From Gemmobacter sp964439015 (GTDB lineage Bacteria > Pseudomonadota > Alphaproteobacteria > Rhodobacterales > Rhodobacteraceae): a DNA stretch of 8,265 nucleotides. Each line of letters opens with the position of its first letter. Position 1 is the first letter of the stretch. A program made the translations under genes and the position numbers. The notes under the pieces were generated by a model. That model was not told where the DNA came from, made no database searches, and saw only the letters and a program-made list of their open reading frames with translations. The stretch lies in NCBI GenBank assembly GCA_964439015.1, contig CAYTMV010000084.1, forward strand, positions 1-8,265, read 5' to 3'. Shown in pieces: positions 1 through 5,285 of the stretch.

Positions 1-267
1 GGGATGGTGGGGATGTCGAAATCGCTGGCGGCCGAGGTGGCCAGCCGCAACATCACCGTCAACTGCGTGGCGCCGGGGTTCATCACCACGGCGATGACCG
101 ACAAGCTGAACGACGAACAGAAGGCGCGAATCCTGACCCAGGTGCCGGCGGGCCGGATGGGCGATGCGCGCGAGATTGCGGCGGCGGTGCTGTATCTGTC
201 CAGCCCGGAGGCCGGTTATGTGACTGGCGCCACGCTGCATGTGAATGGCGGCATGGCGATGATCTGA
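1..267 (+). CDS. fabG: 3-oxoacyl-[ACP] reductase, C-terminal part (5' end outside window)
   Basis: This is the C-terminal 88 residues of a short-chain dehydrogenase/reductase of FabG type. The enzyme reduces 3-oxoacyl-ACP to 3-hydroxyacyl-ACP with NADPH in the cytosolic type II fatty-acid cycle. The frame is open from base 1 and ends at TGA 265-267. Visible signatures are the post-catalytic helix (MSKSLAAEVASRNITVNCVAPGF), the 'APGF' loop before the substrate-binding lid, the 'GRMG' turn and the ending VTGATLHVNGGMAMI. By alignment from memory with E. coli FabG (about 245 aa), the window opens about two residues after the catalytic YxxxK lysine, so the Rossmann nucleotide site and the catalytic Ser/Tyr/Lys lie upstream. 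Position directly before acpP and fabF supports FabG over another SDR. No clear intrinsic terminator follows it. Confidence 0.95.
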   Translation, partial: GMVGMSKSLAAEVASRNITVNCVAPGFITTAMTDKLNDEQKARILTQVPAGRMGDAREIAAAVLYLSSPEAGYVTGATLHVNGGMAMI

Positions 268-295
268 CGCATCGGGCAGGCGTGTGGGAAATGGT

Positions 296-324
296 TTGCC
301 ATGCCCGCAGCCGCTTGCTATAGG
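296..324 (+). promoter_or_regulatory. acpP: candidate sigma70-type promoter for acpP
   Basis: TTGCCA at 296-301 and TATAGG at 319-324 are separated by exactly 17 bp, in the gap between fabG and acpP. This predicts a start near 330-332 and a leader of about 127 nt. Seen: the hexamers and spacing. Inferred: that they work as a promoter. An independent promoter fits the usual need for much more ACP than FabG. Confidence 0.5.
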
Positions 325-343
325 CGCGCAGGAACGAGTGAGA

Positions 344-365
344 CCTCCGGCAGCCATGCCGGGGG
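344..365 (+). other. hairpin in acpP 5' leader
   Basis: Bases 344-352 pair with 357-365 in a 9-bp stem (one G-U pair) around the tetraloop GCCA. The core CCGGCA/TGCCGG is perfect. No T tract follows, so a terminator is unlikely. It lies inside the predicted acpP leader. A second, weaker pairing (ACCGG near 378-382 with CCGGT 399-403) suggests the whole leader folds. Possible roles are mRNA stability or translational control. Confidence 0.4.
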
Positions 366-457
366 GCAAGCAGCCCCACCGGAACGGACAACCGCAAACC
401 GGTCATGGGGCAGGGACATCAAGGCAGGGGCGCGGCCCCCCAAAGTGAGGAAGTGAC

Positions 458-691
458 ATGAGCGACATCGCCGAGCGCGTGAAGAAGATCGTGGTCGAGC
501 ATCTGGGCGTCGAAGAGGACAAGGTGACGGAAGCCGCCTCGTTCATCGACGATCTGGGCGCCGACAGCCTCGACACCGTCGAGCTGGTCATGGCTTTCGA
601 GGAAGAATTCGGGATCGAGATCCCGGATGACGCCGCCGAGACCATCCAGACCTTCGGCGACGCGGTCAGCTTCATCTCGAAGGCCGTCTGA
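458..691 (+). CDS. acpP: acyl carrier protein
   Basis: A 77-residue acidic, four-helix acyl carrier protein that carries growing acyl chains on a 4'-phosphopantetheine arm for fatty-acid synthesis, and often for lipid A and phospholipid acyl transfer. The attachment serine is Ser37 (counting the initiator Met) in the DSL motif of 'GADSLDTVELVMAFEEEF', the signature helix II used by FabD, FabF, FabG and AcpS. Length equals the family norm. The ATG at 458 is preceded by a good Shine-Dalgarno GAGGAAG at 447-453. It lies 190 bp after fabG and 169 bp before fabF, with its own promoter candidate upstream and an intrinsic terminator downstream. This suggests a separately transcribed, highly expressed single-gene unit inside the fab locus. 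The identification is secure. Confidence 0.98.
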   Translation: MSDIAERVKKIVVEHLGVEEDKVTEAASFIDDLGADSLDTVELVMAFEEEFGIEIPDDAAETIQTFGDAVSFISKAV

Positions 692-699
692 GCGGATTT

Positions 700-753
700 C
701 TGCCCTTGCGGGCAGGCAGGGCCCCTCGCAGCGATGCGGGGGGCTTTTGCTTT
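700..753 (+). terminator. intrinsic terminator after acpP
   Basis: The main stem is 721-730 (GCCCCTCGCA) with 735-744 (TGCGGGGGGC). It has ten pairs including one G-U, closed by the GNRA tetraloop GCGA, and is followed by TTTTGCTTT at 745-753. A smaller perfect hairpin (CTGCCC 700-705 with GGGCAG 710-715, loop TTGC) precedes it, just after the acpP stop codon. The tandem arrangement should end the acpP transcript efficiently. Confidence 0.85.
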
Positions 754-787
754 GCCGGTCAGGGGCTGCGCTGGTGGCCGCCCAAGG

Positions 788-816
788 TTGCACGGCGCTG
801 GGGCGGCGTGTATCAC
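788..816 (+). promoter_or_regulatory. fabF: candidate promoter for fabF-mltG
   Basis: TTGCAC at 788-793 and TATCAC at 811-816 are 17 bp apart, between the acpP terminator and fabF, which predicts a start near 823. A promoter is expected here because the terminator at 721-753 isolates fabF from acpP transcription. A short hairpin (GGGCCG 826-831 with CGGCCC 835-840) sits at the predicted 5' end. The boxes are only moderate matches to consensus. Confidence 0.4.
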
Positions 817-860
817 GGCGCAAATGGGCCGGGACGGCCCGGGATGCGAGGGGGTTCTGC

Positions 861-2123
861 ATGCGTCGCGTTGTTGTCACGGGGCTGGGTCTGGTCACGC
901 CGTTGGCCTGCGGGGTCGAGGAAACCTGGAGCCGGCTGATCGCCGGGCAATCCGGGGCCGGGCCAATCACCCGCTTTGACGCCAGCAATGTGGTGACGAA
1001 ATACGCCTGCGAAATTCCGATGGGGGATGGCAGCGACGGCACCTTCAATCCCGATGACTGGATGGAGCCGAAAGAGCGCCGCAAGGTCGATGACTTCATC
1101 CTTTACGGGATGGCCGCCGCCGTGCAGGCCGTGAAGGATGCCGGCTGGGAGCCGCAGGACGAGGAATCGCGGTTGCGGACCGGCGTCATGATCGGCTCGG
1201 GCATCGGCGGGCTGACCTCGATCGCCGAGACGGCGGTGCTGATCAAGGAAAAGGGGCCGAAGCGGGTCTCGCCCTTCTTCATCCCCGGCGCGCTGATCAA
1301 CCTGATCTCGGGTCAGGTGTCGATCCGCTTTGGCTTCAAGGGGCCGAACCATGCGGTTGTCACCGCCTGTTCGACCGGGGCGCATGCGATTGGCGATGCG
1401 GCGCGGTTGATCATGCTGGGCGATGCGGATGTGATGGTGGCGGGTGGGGCAGAAAGTCCGATCAGCGAGATCGGGATTGCCGGGTTCAACGCCTGCAAGG
1501 CGCTGTCGACCAAACGGGGCGACGATCCGACCAAGGCCAGCCGCCCCTATGACGCCGATCGCGACGGTTTCGTGATGGGTGAGGGTGCGGGCGTGGTGGT
1601 TCTGGAAGAATACGAGCATGCCAAGGCGCGCGGCGCCAGGATCTATGCCGAGGTGCTGGGCTATGGCCTGTCGGGCGATGCCTATCACATCACCGCGCCG
1701 TCCGAGGATGGCGATGGGGGCTATCGCAGCATGCAGGCGGCCTTGAAGCGGGCGGGCATCGCGCCCGAGGCGGTGGATTACATCAACGCGCATGGCACCT
1801 CGACCATGGCGGACACGATCGAGCTGGGCGCGGTGGAGCGGCTGATGGGCGACGCGGCGGCCAAGGCCACGATGTCCTCGACCAAATCGAGCATCGGCCA
1901 CCTGCTGGGGGCTGCGGGGGCGGTTGAGGCGATCTTCTGCGTGTTGGCGATCCGCGACCAGATCGCGCCGCCGACGCTGAACCTCGACGATCCGGCGGTG
2001 ACGCCGAAGCTGGATCTGGCCGCGAACAAGGCCGTCAAGCGCAAGATCGATATCGCGCTGTCGAACAGCTTTGGCTTTGGCGGCACCAATGCCAGTCTGG
2101 TTCTGGGCAAGGTGCGCGGCTGA
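861..2123 (+). CDS. fabF: beta-ketoacyl-ACP synthase II (KAS II)
   Basis: A 420-residue condensing enzyme that elongates acyl-ACP with malonyl-ACP in the cytosolic type II fatty-acid pathway. It starts MRRVVVTGLGLVTPL, the standard KAS N-terminus. The active-site cysteine is Cys170 in 'TACSTGAHA'. The decarboxylation histidines are His311 ('NAHGTST') and His347 ('SSIGHLLGAAGA'), and the conserved lysine is Lys342 in 'STKSSIGH'. The glycine-rich tail 'NSFGFGGTNA' is present. The complete C-H-H set and the length fit FabF rather than FabB or FabH. ATG 861 is chosen because AGGGGG lies at 849-854, six bases upstream. The frame stays open back to 627, but that extension would run through the acpP 3' end and its terminator. 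The stop (TGA 2121-2123) overlaps the mltG ATG, so the two genes are probably co-transcribed and translationally coupled. Confidence 0.97.
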   Translation: MRRVVVTGLGLVTPLACGVEETWSRLIAGQSGAGPITRFDASNVVTKYACEIPMGDGSDGTFNPDDWMEPKERRKVDDFILYGMAAAVQAVKDAGWEPQDEESRLRTGVMIGSGIGGLTSIAETAVLIKEKGPKRVSPFFIPGALINLISGQVSIRFGFKGPNHAVVTACSTGAHAIGDAARLIMLGDADVMVAGGAESPISEIGIAGFNACKALSTKRGDDPTKASRPYDADRDGFVMGEGAGVVVLEEYEHAKARGARIYAEVLGYGLSGDAYHITAPSEDGDGGYRSMQAALKRAGIAPEAVDYINAHGTSTMADTIELGAVERLMGDAAAKATMSSTKSSIGHLLGAAGAVEAIFCVLAIRDQIAPPTLNLDDPAVTPKLDLAANKAVKRKIDIALSNSFGFGGTNASLVLGKVRG

Positions 2124-3286
2124 TGTGGAAAGCGGTCGCCTCCAACGCGCTGACGCTGTTCATCGTGATGCTGATCGCGGCGGCGGGGGTTCTGGCCTGG
2201 GGGCGCGAGCAATATGCCGGGCCGGGGCCTTTGACCGAGGCGTTTTGCGTGAAGGTCGAGCGGGGGGCCTCGCTGGCCTCGGTCAGCCGCAACCTTGAAG
2301 CGCAGGGCGCGATCAGCGATGCGCGGATCTTCCGCATTGGCGCGGATTATGCGGGCAAGGCCGGGGCGTTGAAGTTCGGCTCTTATCTGGTGCCGCCGGG
2401 GGCCTCGATGGCGGAGGTGCTGGCGGCTATCACCGAGGGTGGGGCCTCGACCTGCGGGCGCGAGATCAACTTCCGCATCGGCGTGCGCGGGCCGGAGGTG
2501 CTGCTGCGCGAGCTGGATGCGGCCACCAACCGGCTGGTGGAAGTGGTGAAGTTCGTGCCGGGCACGGATGCGCTTCCGGCGGAATATGTCGATGCCGCAG
2601 ATGATGCGGACATGCGGTTTCAGGTCACGCTGGCTGAGGGGGTCACCAGCTGGATGGTGGTTGACAGCCTGAAACGGGCCGATTTCCTGCAGGGCGAGAT
2701 TGCCGAGGTGCCGCCTGAGGGCAGCCTTGCGCCGCAGGGCTATGAGGTGGCGCGGGGCGGTGACAGGGCGGCGCTGGTTGCGGCGATGGGCGAGAAGCAG
2801 GCGCAGATCCTGGCAGAGCTGTGGGCGACGCGCGCCGAAGGTTTGCCCTATGACACGCCTGAAGAGGCGCTGATCATGGCCTCGATCGTCGAAAAGGAAA
2901 CCGGTGTGCCGGAAGAACGCAGGCAGGTGGCCAGCGTCTTCATCAACCGTTTGCAGCAGGGGATGCGGTTGCAGACCGACCCCACGGTGATCTATGGCAT
3001 CACCAAGGGCGAGGGTGTGCTGGAGCGCGGCCTGCGGCAAAGCGAGTTGCGCCGGGCCACGCCCTACAACACCTATGTGATCGACGGGCTGCCGCCCACG
3101 CCCATTGCCAATCCGGGGCGGTTGTCGATCGAGGCGGCGCTGAACCCCGACGACACGAATTTCCGGTATTTCGTGGCGGATGGATCGGGGGGCCACGCCT
3201 TTGCCGAGACGCTGGAAGAGCATAATGCCAATGTCGCCCGCTGGCGCGCGCTTGAGCGGCAGCAACAGCAGCAGAACAGTCCATGA
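2123..3286 (+). CDS. mltG: endolytic murein transglycosylase MltG (YceG family)
   Basis: A 387-residue inner-membrane lytic transglycosylase that cuts nascent glycan strands and is thought to set the end of peptidoglycan polymerisation. Residues about 6-26 form one N-terminal membrane anchor with no cleavage site evident. Residues about 41-106 resemble the LysM-like subdomain. The catalytic YceG core runs from about 240 to 370, with the signature SIVEKET (254-260, holding the catalytic glutamate), 'VASVFINRL' and 'MRLQTDPTVIYGI'. It is roughly 45 residues longer than E. coli MltG, apparently from an insertion near 107-160 between the two domains. The tail ends in a run of five glutamines. It was formerly misnamed an aminodeoxychorismate lyase. 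The start ATG overlaps the fabF stop by one base (TGATG), with AAGG about ten bases upstream. A terminator follows directly. Confidence 0.95.
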   Translation: MWKAVASNALTLFIVMLIAAAGVLAWGREQYAGPGPLTEAFCVKVERGASLASVSRNLEAQGAISDARIFRIGADYAGKAGALKFGSYLVPPGASMAEVLAAITEGGASTCGREINFRIGVRGPEVLLRELDAATNRLVEVVKFVPGTDALPAEYVDAADDADMRFQVTLAEGVTSWMVVDSLKRADFLQGEIAEVPPEGSLAPQGYEVARGGDRAALVAAMGEKQAQILAELWATRAEGLPYDTPEEALIMASIVEKETGVPEERRQVASVFINRLQQGMRLQTDPTVIYGITKGEGVLERGLRQSELRRATPYNTYVIDGLPPTPIANPGRLSIEAALNPDDTNFRYFVADGSGGHAFAETLEEHNANVARWRALERQQQQQNSP

Positions 3287-3292
3287 CAGTGA

Positions 3293-3323
3293 GGGCCGGG
3301 GGAAACCCCGGCCCTTGTCCTTT
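3293..3323 (+). terminator. intrinsic terminator after mltG
   Basis: GGGCCGGGG (3293-3301) pairs perfectly with CCCCGGCCC (3306-3314) around the tetraloop GAAA, followed by the broken T stretch TTGTCCTTT (3315-3323). The stem begins only 6 bases after the mltG stop. It should end the fabF-mltG transcript and separate it from the GTA genes. Confidence 0.8.
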
Positions 3324-3356
3324 GGGGCGTTGCGCGGGATCGGCGGGCTGCGAGCT

Positions 3357-3416
3357 TTGCGTTAAGATATTGAAAATACTAAATTTCTTGACTTTTTGCG
3401 CCGGCTGGAATATTCC
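3357..3416 (+). promoter_or_regulatory. AT-rich promoter region of the GTA cluster
   Basis: Bases 3361-3398 have only 8 G/C in 38 positions, in an otherwise GC-rich locus. Two 17-bp-spaced sigma70-like pairs overlap here. P1 is TTGCGT 3357-3362 with TAAATT 3380-3385. P2 is TTGACT 3388-3393 (one mismatch from consensus) with TATTCC 3411-3416. TTAA-N7-AAAA at 3362-3376 resembles a degenerate CtrA box (consensus TTAA-N7-TTAA), which is notable because CtrA influences GTA expression in Rhodobacterales. Which promoter is real, and whether CtrA acts here, is inference. Confidence 0.5.
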
Positions 3417-3432
3417 TTCTCGCAGGCTGGAA
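3399..3432 (+). repeat. 11/12 direct repeat, 22-bp period, with palindrome over the P2 -10 box
   Basis: CGCCGGCTGGAA (3399-3410) and CGCAGGCTGGAA (3421-3432) differ at one position and start 22 bp apart, about two helical turns. The perfect palindrome GGAATATTCC (3407-3416) joins the end of the first copy and contains the P2 -10 box. The layout resembles an operator or activator site, but a shorter form (CGCAGGCTGG) also occurs inside coding sequence at 3811-3820, so chance is possible. Confidence 0.35.
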
Positions 3433-3442
3433 GACAAATGAG

Positions 3443-3478
3443 AGCGGCGGGGGGCGGACAGCCTTTGCGCCGCTTTTT
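3443..3478 (+). terminator. terminator-like hairpin in the GTA leader (possible attenuator)
   Basis: AGCGGCG (3443-3449) pairs perfectly with CGCCGCT (3468-3474). The interior can add G-U pairs and GGC/GCC (3453-3455 with 3461-3463) around a small loop. The stem runs straight into TTTTT (3474-3478). It lies downstream of both GTA promoter candidates and upstream of g1, so it would stop or attenuate GTA transcription rather than end mltG, which already has a terminator at 3293. Regulatory function is inference. Confidence 0.45.
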
Positions 3479-3502
3479 GGTTCTCTCTCGTGCGGGGGTG
3501 GC

Positions 3503-3526
3503 ATGAGCAGGCAACAGGGCAGATGA
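3503..3526 (+). CDS. possible seven-codon upstream ORF (MSRQQGR) coupled to g1
   Basis: ATG 3503 is preceded by the purine-rich GGGGG at 3494-3498 and reads seven codons to TGA 3524-3526. The stop overlaps the g1 ATG (3523-3525) as ATGA, a classic layout for translational coupling. g1 itself has only a weak, too-close AGGG before it. The peptide is too short to recognise, and coincidence is quite possible. Confidence 0.22.
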   Translation: MSRQQGR

Positions 3527-3852
3527 CGATACATTTCGAGGCTGGCAGCGGGGATCCCGCGGCGCTTCTTCGGGAAGCGGAAGACCTTGTGCGCGCCTTC
3601 GCCGAAGATGTGGCGGTGGCGGGCCGGAAGATCCGGGAAGGCGAGTTTGGCGAGGTGAAGACGGGCATGAGTGCGGTCCGGGATCTGCGCCAGGCCTTTC
3701 TGCAGGTGATGGAAGAGAGGACCCGTGTCGAAAAACTTCGCAAACAGGTTGCCGGGACTGTCGGAGGCAACGGAGAACTGGATCTCGCCGCAGCCCGGGC
3801 TGAAATCGGGCGCAGGCTGGCTCGCCTCCGCGACGCCGGAGGTGGTGGATGA
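3523..3852 (+). CDS. GTA g1: small terminase subunit-like protein (TerS)
   Basis: A 109-residue, mostly helical, charged protein located just before the large terminase. In R. capsulatus GTA the product at this position (g1) acts as the small terminase that partners TerL in DNA packaging, and position is the main evidence here. The sequence shows amphipathic helices at about 11-37 and 46-78, with a coiled-coil look in 'VMEERTRVEKLRKQ', then a C-terminal helix 'LDLAAARAEIGRRLARLRDA' and a glycine tail. No helix-turn-helix DNA-binding domain is evident. ATG 3523 is preferred. The in-frame GTG 3490 adds 11 unlikely residues and has no Shine-Dalgarno, and ATG 3523 may be reached by coupling to a short upstream ORF. 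The last 128 bases appear to overlap the g2 reading frame. Confidence 0.75.
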   Translation: MTIHFEAGSGDPAALLREAEDLVRAFAEDVAVAGRKIREGEFGEVKTGMSAVRDLRQAFLQVMEERTRVEKLRKQVAGTVGGNGELDLAAARAEIGRRLARLRDAGGGG

Positions 3853-5143
3853 GTTTCTGGGCGGGTTGTCGGACCAGGCCCTGCTGGCACTGCCGTGGAT
3901 CTTTGAGTTCTGGGCGCTGCCGCATCAGCTGCCGCCCGAGGGAGCCTGGAAGACCTGGGTGATCATGGGCGGGCGCGGTGCGGGCAAGACCCGCGCCGGC
4001 GCCGAGTGGGTGCGGGCCGAGGTGGAGGGGGCGACCCCGGACGCGCCGGGCCGCGCGCAGCGGGTGGCGTTGGTGGGCGAGACCGTCGATCAGGTGCGCG
4101 AGGTGATGATCTTTGGCGATAGCGGGATCATGGCCTGTTCGCCCCCCGACCGCCGCCCGCAATGGGAGGCCACGCGCAAGCGGCTGGTCTGGCCCAATGG
4201 GGCGATCGCGCAGGTGTTTTCGGCGCATGAGCCGGAATCCTTGCGCGGGCCGCAGTTCGACGCGGCCTGGGTGGATGAGTTGGCAAAGTGGAAGAAGGCC
4301 GAGGCCGCCTGGGATCAGCTGCAATTCGCGCTGCGTCTGGGCGATCATCCGCGGCAGGTGGTGACGACGACGCCGAAGAATGTCGCGGTGTTGAAGGCGA
4401 TCCTGAACAATCCGACCACGGTTGCGACCCATGCACCGACGGATGCGAACCGGGCTTATCTGGCGGCCTCGTTCCTCGAGGAAGTGCGGGCGCGCTATGG
4501 CGGCACGCGGGCCGGCGCACAGGAGTTGGACGGGCTGCTGATCGAGGACGCCGAGGGCGCCCTGTGGACCACGCGGATGCTTGAGGCGGCGCGGGTGGAT
4601 GCCGCGCCGGCGCTGGACCGGATCGTAGTGGCGGTGGACCCACCGGTGACGGGGCATGGCGCCTCGGACGAATGCGGGATCGTTGTTGTGGGCGCGGTGA
4701 CGCGCGGGTCGGTGCAGGATTGGCGGGCGGTGGTGCTGGAGGATGCCAGCGTCGCGGGTGCCTCGCCCGATGGATGGGCGCGGGCGGCGATTGCGGCGAT
4801 GGCGCGGCATGGCGCGGACAGGCTGGTGGCCGAGGTCAATCAGGGGGGCGATCTGGTGCAGACCGTGATCCGCCAGATTGATCCGATGGTCCCCTATCGC
4901 GCGGTGCGCGCCAGCCGGGGCAAGGTCACGCGGGCCGAGCCGGTGGCGGCGCTGTATGAGCAGGGGCGGGTCAGCCATCTGCGCGGCTTGCAGCGGTTGG
5001 AGGATCAGATGTGCCGGATGACGGCGCAGGGCTATGAGGGCAGGGGCAGCCCTGACCGCGTGGACGCGCTGGTCTGGGCGTTGACCGAGCTGATCGTGGA
5101 GCCGGCGCAAAAGGCGCTTCGGCCGCAGGTGCGGGTGCTGTAG
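3725..5143 (+). CDS. GTA g2: terminase large subunit (packaging ATPase/nuclease)
   Basis: The DNA-packaging motor: an N-terminal ATPase drives DNA through the portal and a C-terminal RNase H-fold nuclease cuts it at headful. With GTG 3725 as start it has 472 residues. Walker A is GGRGAGKT (82-89, Lys88). Walker B is 'AAWVDE' with Asp184 and Glu185. 'TTTPKN' follows as the coupling motif. Candidate nuclease acidic residues are Asp305 ('VAVDPP'), Glu370 ('VAEVNQGGD') and Asp444/Asp447 ('PDRVDALVWAL'). The segment 'LPWIFEFWALPHQLPPEG' before Walker A is typical of Rhodobacterales GTA terminases. The start is uncertain. GTG 3725 follows GGAAGAGAGG by four bases and overlaps g1 by 128 bp; GTG 3842 or 3845 would remove the overlap almost entirely but lack good spacing. 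The stop is TAG 5141-5143. Confidence 0.93.
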   Translation: MSKNFANRLPGLSEATENWISPQPGLKSGAGWLASATPEVVDEFLGGLSDQALLALPWIFEFWALPHQLPPEGAWKTWVIMGGRGAGKTRAGAEWVRAEVEGATPDAPGRAQRVALVGETVDQVREVMIFGDSGIMACSPPDRRPQWEATRKRLVWPNGAIAQVFSAHEPESLRGPQFDAAWVDELAKWKKAEAAWDQLQFALRLGDHPRQVVTTTPKNVAVLKAILNNPTTVATHAPTDANRAYLAASFLEEVRARYGGTRAGAQELDGLLIEDAEGALWTTRMLEAARVDAAPALDRIVVAVDPPVTGHGASDECGIVVVGAVTRGSVQDWRAVVLEDASVAGASPDGWARAAIAAMARHGADRLVAEVNQGGDLVQTVIRQIDPMVPYRAVRASRGKVTRAEPVAALYEQGRVSHLRGLQRLEDQMCRMTAQGYEGRGSPDRVDALVWALTELIVEPAQKALRPQVRVL

Positions 5144-5285
5144 CGGCCACCGGAGCGCCCGGCCCCGGCGGGGCTGTGGGTATTTGGATCATGGTGAGGA
5201 CAGGGGCGCGCGGTGGCGGGCCGGGCTGCGGCAGAACGCGGGCCGGGGCGGGCTGTGTCTGCCAACAGGAACGGGAGAGAGCGGG
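5144..5285 (+). other. non-coding gap between g2 and g3
   Basis: This 142-bp gap is unusually long for this tightly packed cluster. It holds a short hairpin GCCCC/GGGGC (5162-5174), an exact 10-bp repeat GCGGGCCGGG at 5216-5225 and 5238-5247, and an inverted repeat GGCAGA/TCTGCC (5230-5235 and 5258-5263). No convincing promoter, terminator or small gene is seen. The portal Shine-Dalgarno (GGGAGAGA, 5273-5280) is at its end. Confidence 0.5.

Noticed and set aside
273..307. CGGGCA/TGCCCG pairing after fabG as a terminator
   Set aside because: Six pairs with a loop over 20 bases and no T tract; it also overlaps the acpP promoter candidate.
627..860. 78-residue N-terminal extension of FabF
   Set aside because: It would overlap the end of acpP and run through its terminator; ATG 861 has a good ribosome-binding site and the canonical KAS start.
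3490..3522. GTG 3490 as the g1 start
   Set aside because: There is no purine-rich site upstream, only TTCTCTCTC; the extra residues (MRGWHEQATGQ) look unrelated to the protein.
3811..3820. Third copy of the leader repeat core (CGCAGGCTGG) inside g1/g2
   Set aside because: Exact only over 10 bases and within dual-coding sequence; treated as chance, and it lowers confidence in the leader repeat.
5184..5285. 34-residue extension of the portal, and a small overlapping ORF from 5176
   Set aside because: Low-complexity Gly/Arg-rich translation and no Shine-Dalgarno; ATG 5286 has a well-placed GGGAGAGA and a typical portal N-terminus.
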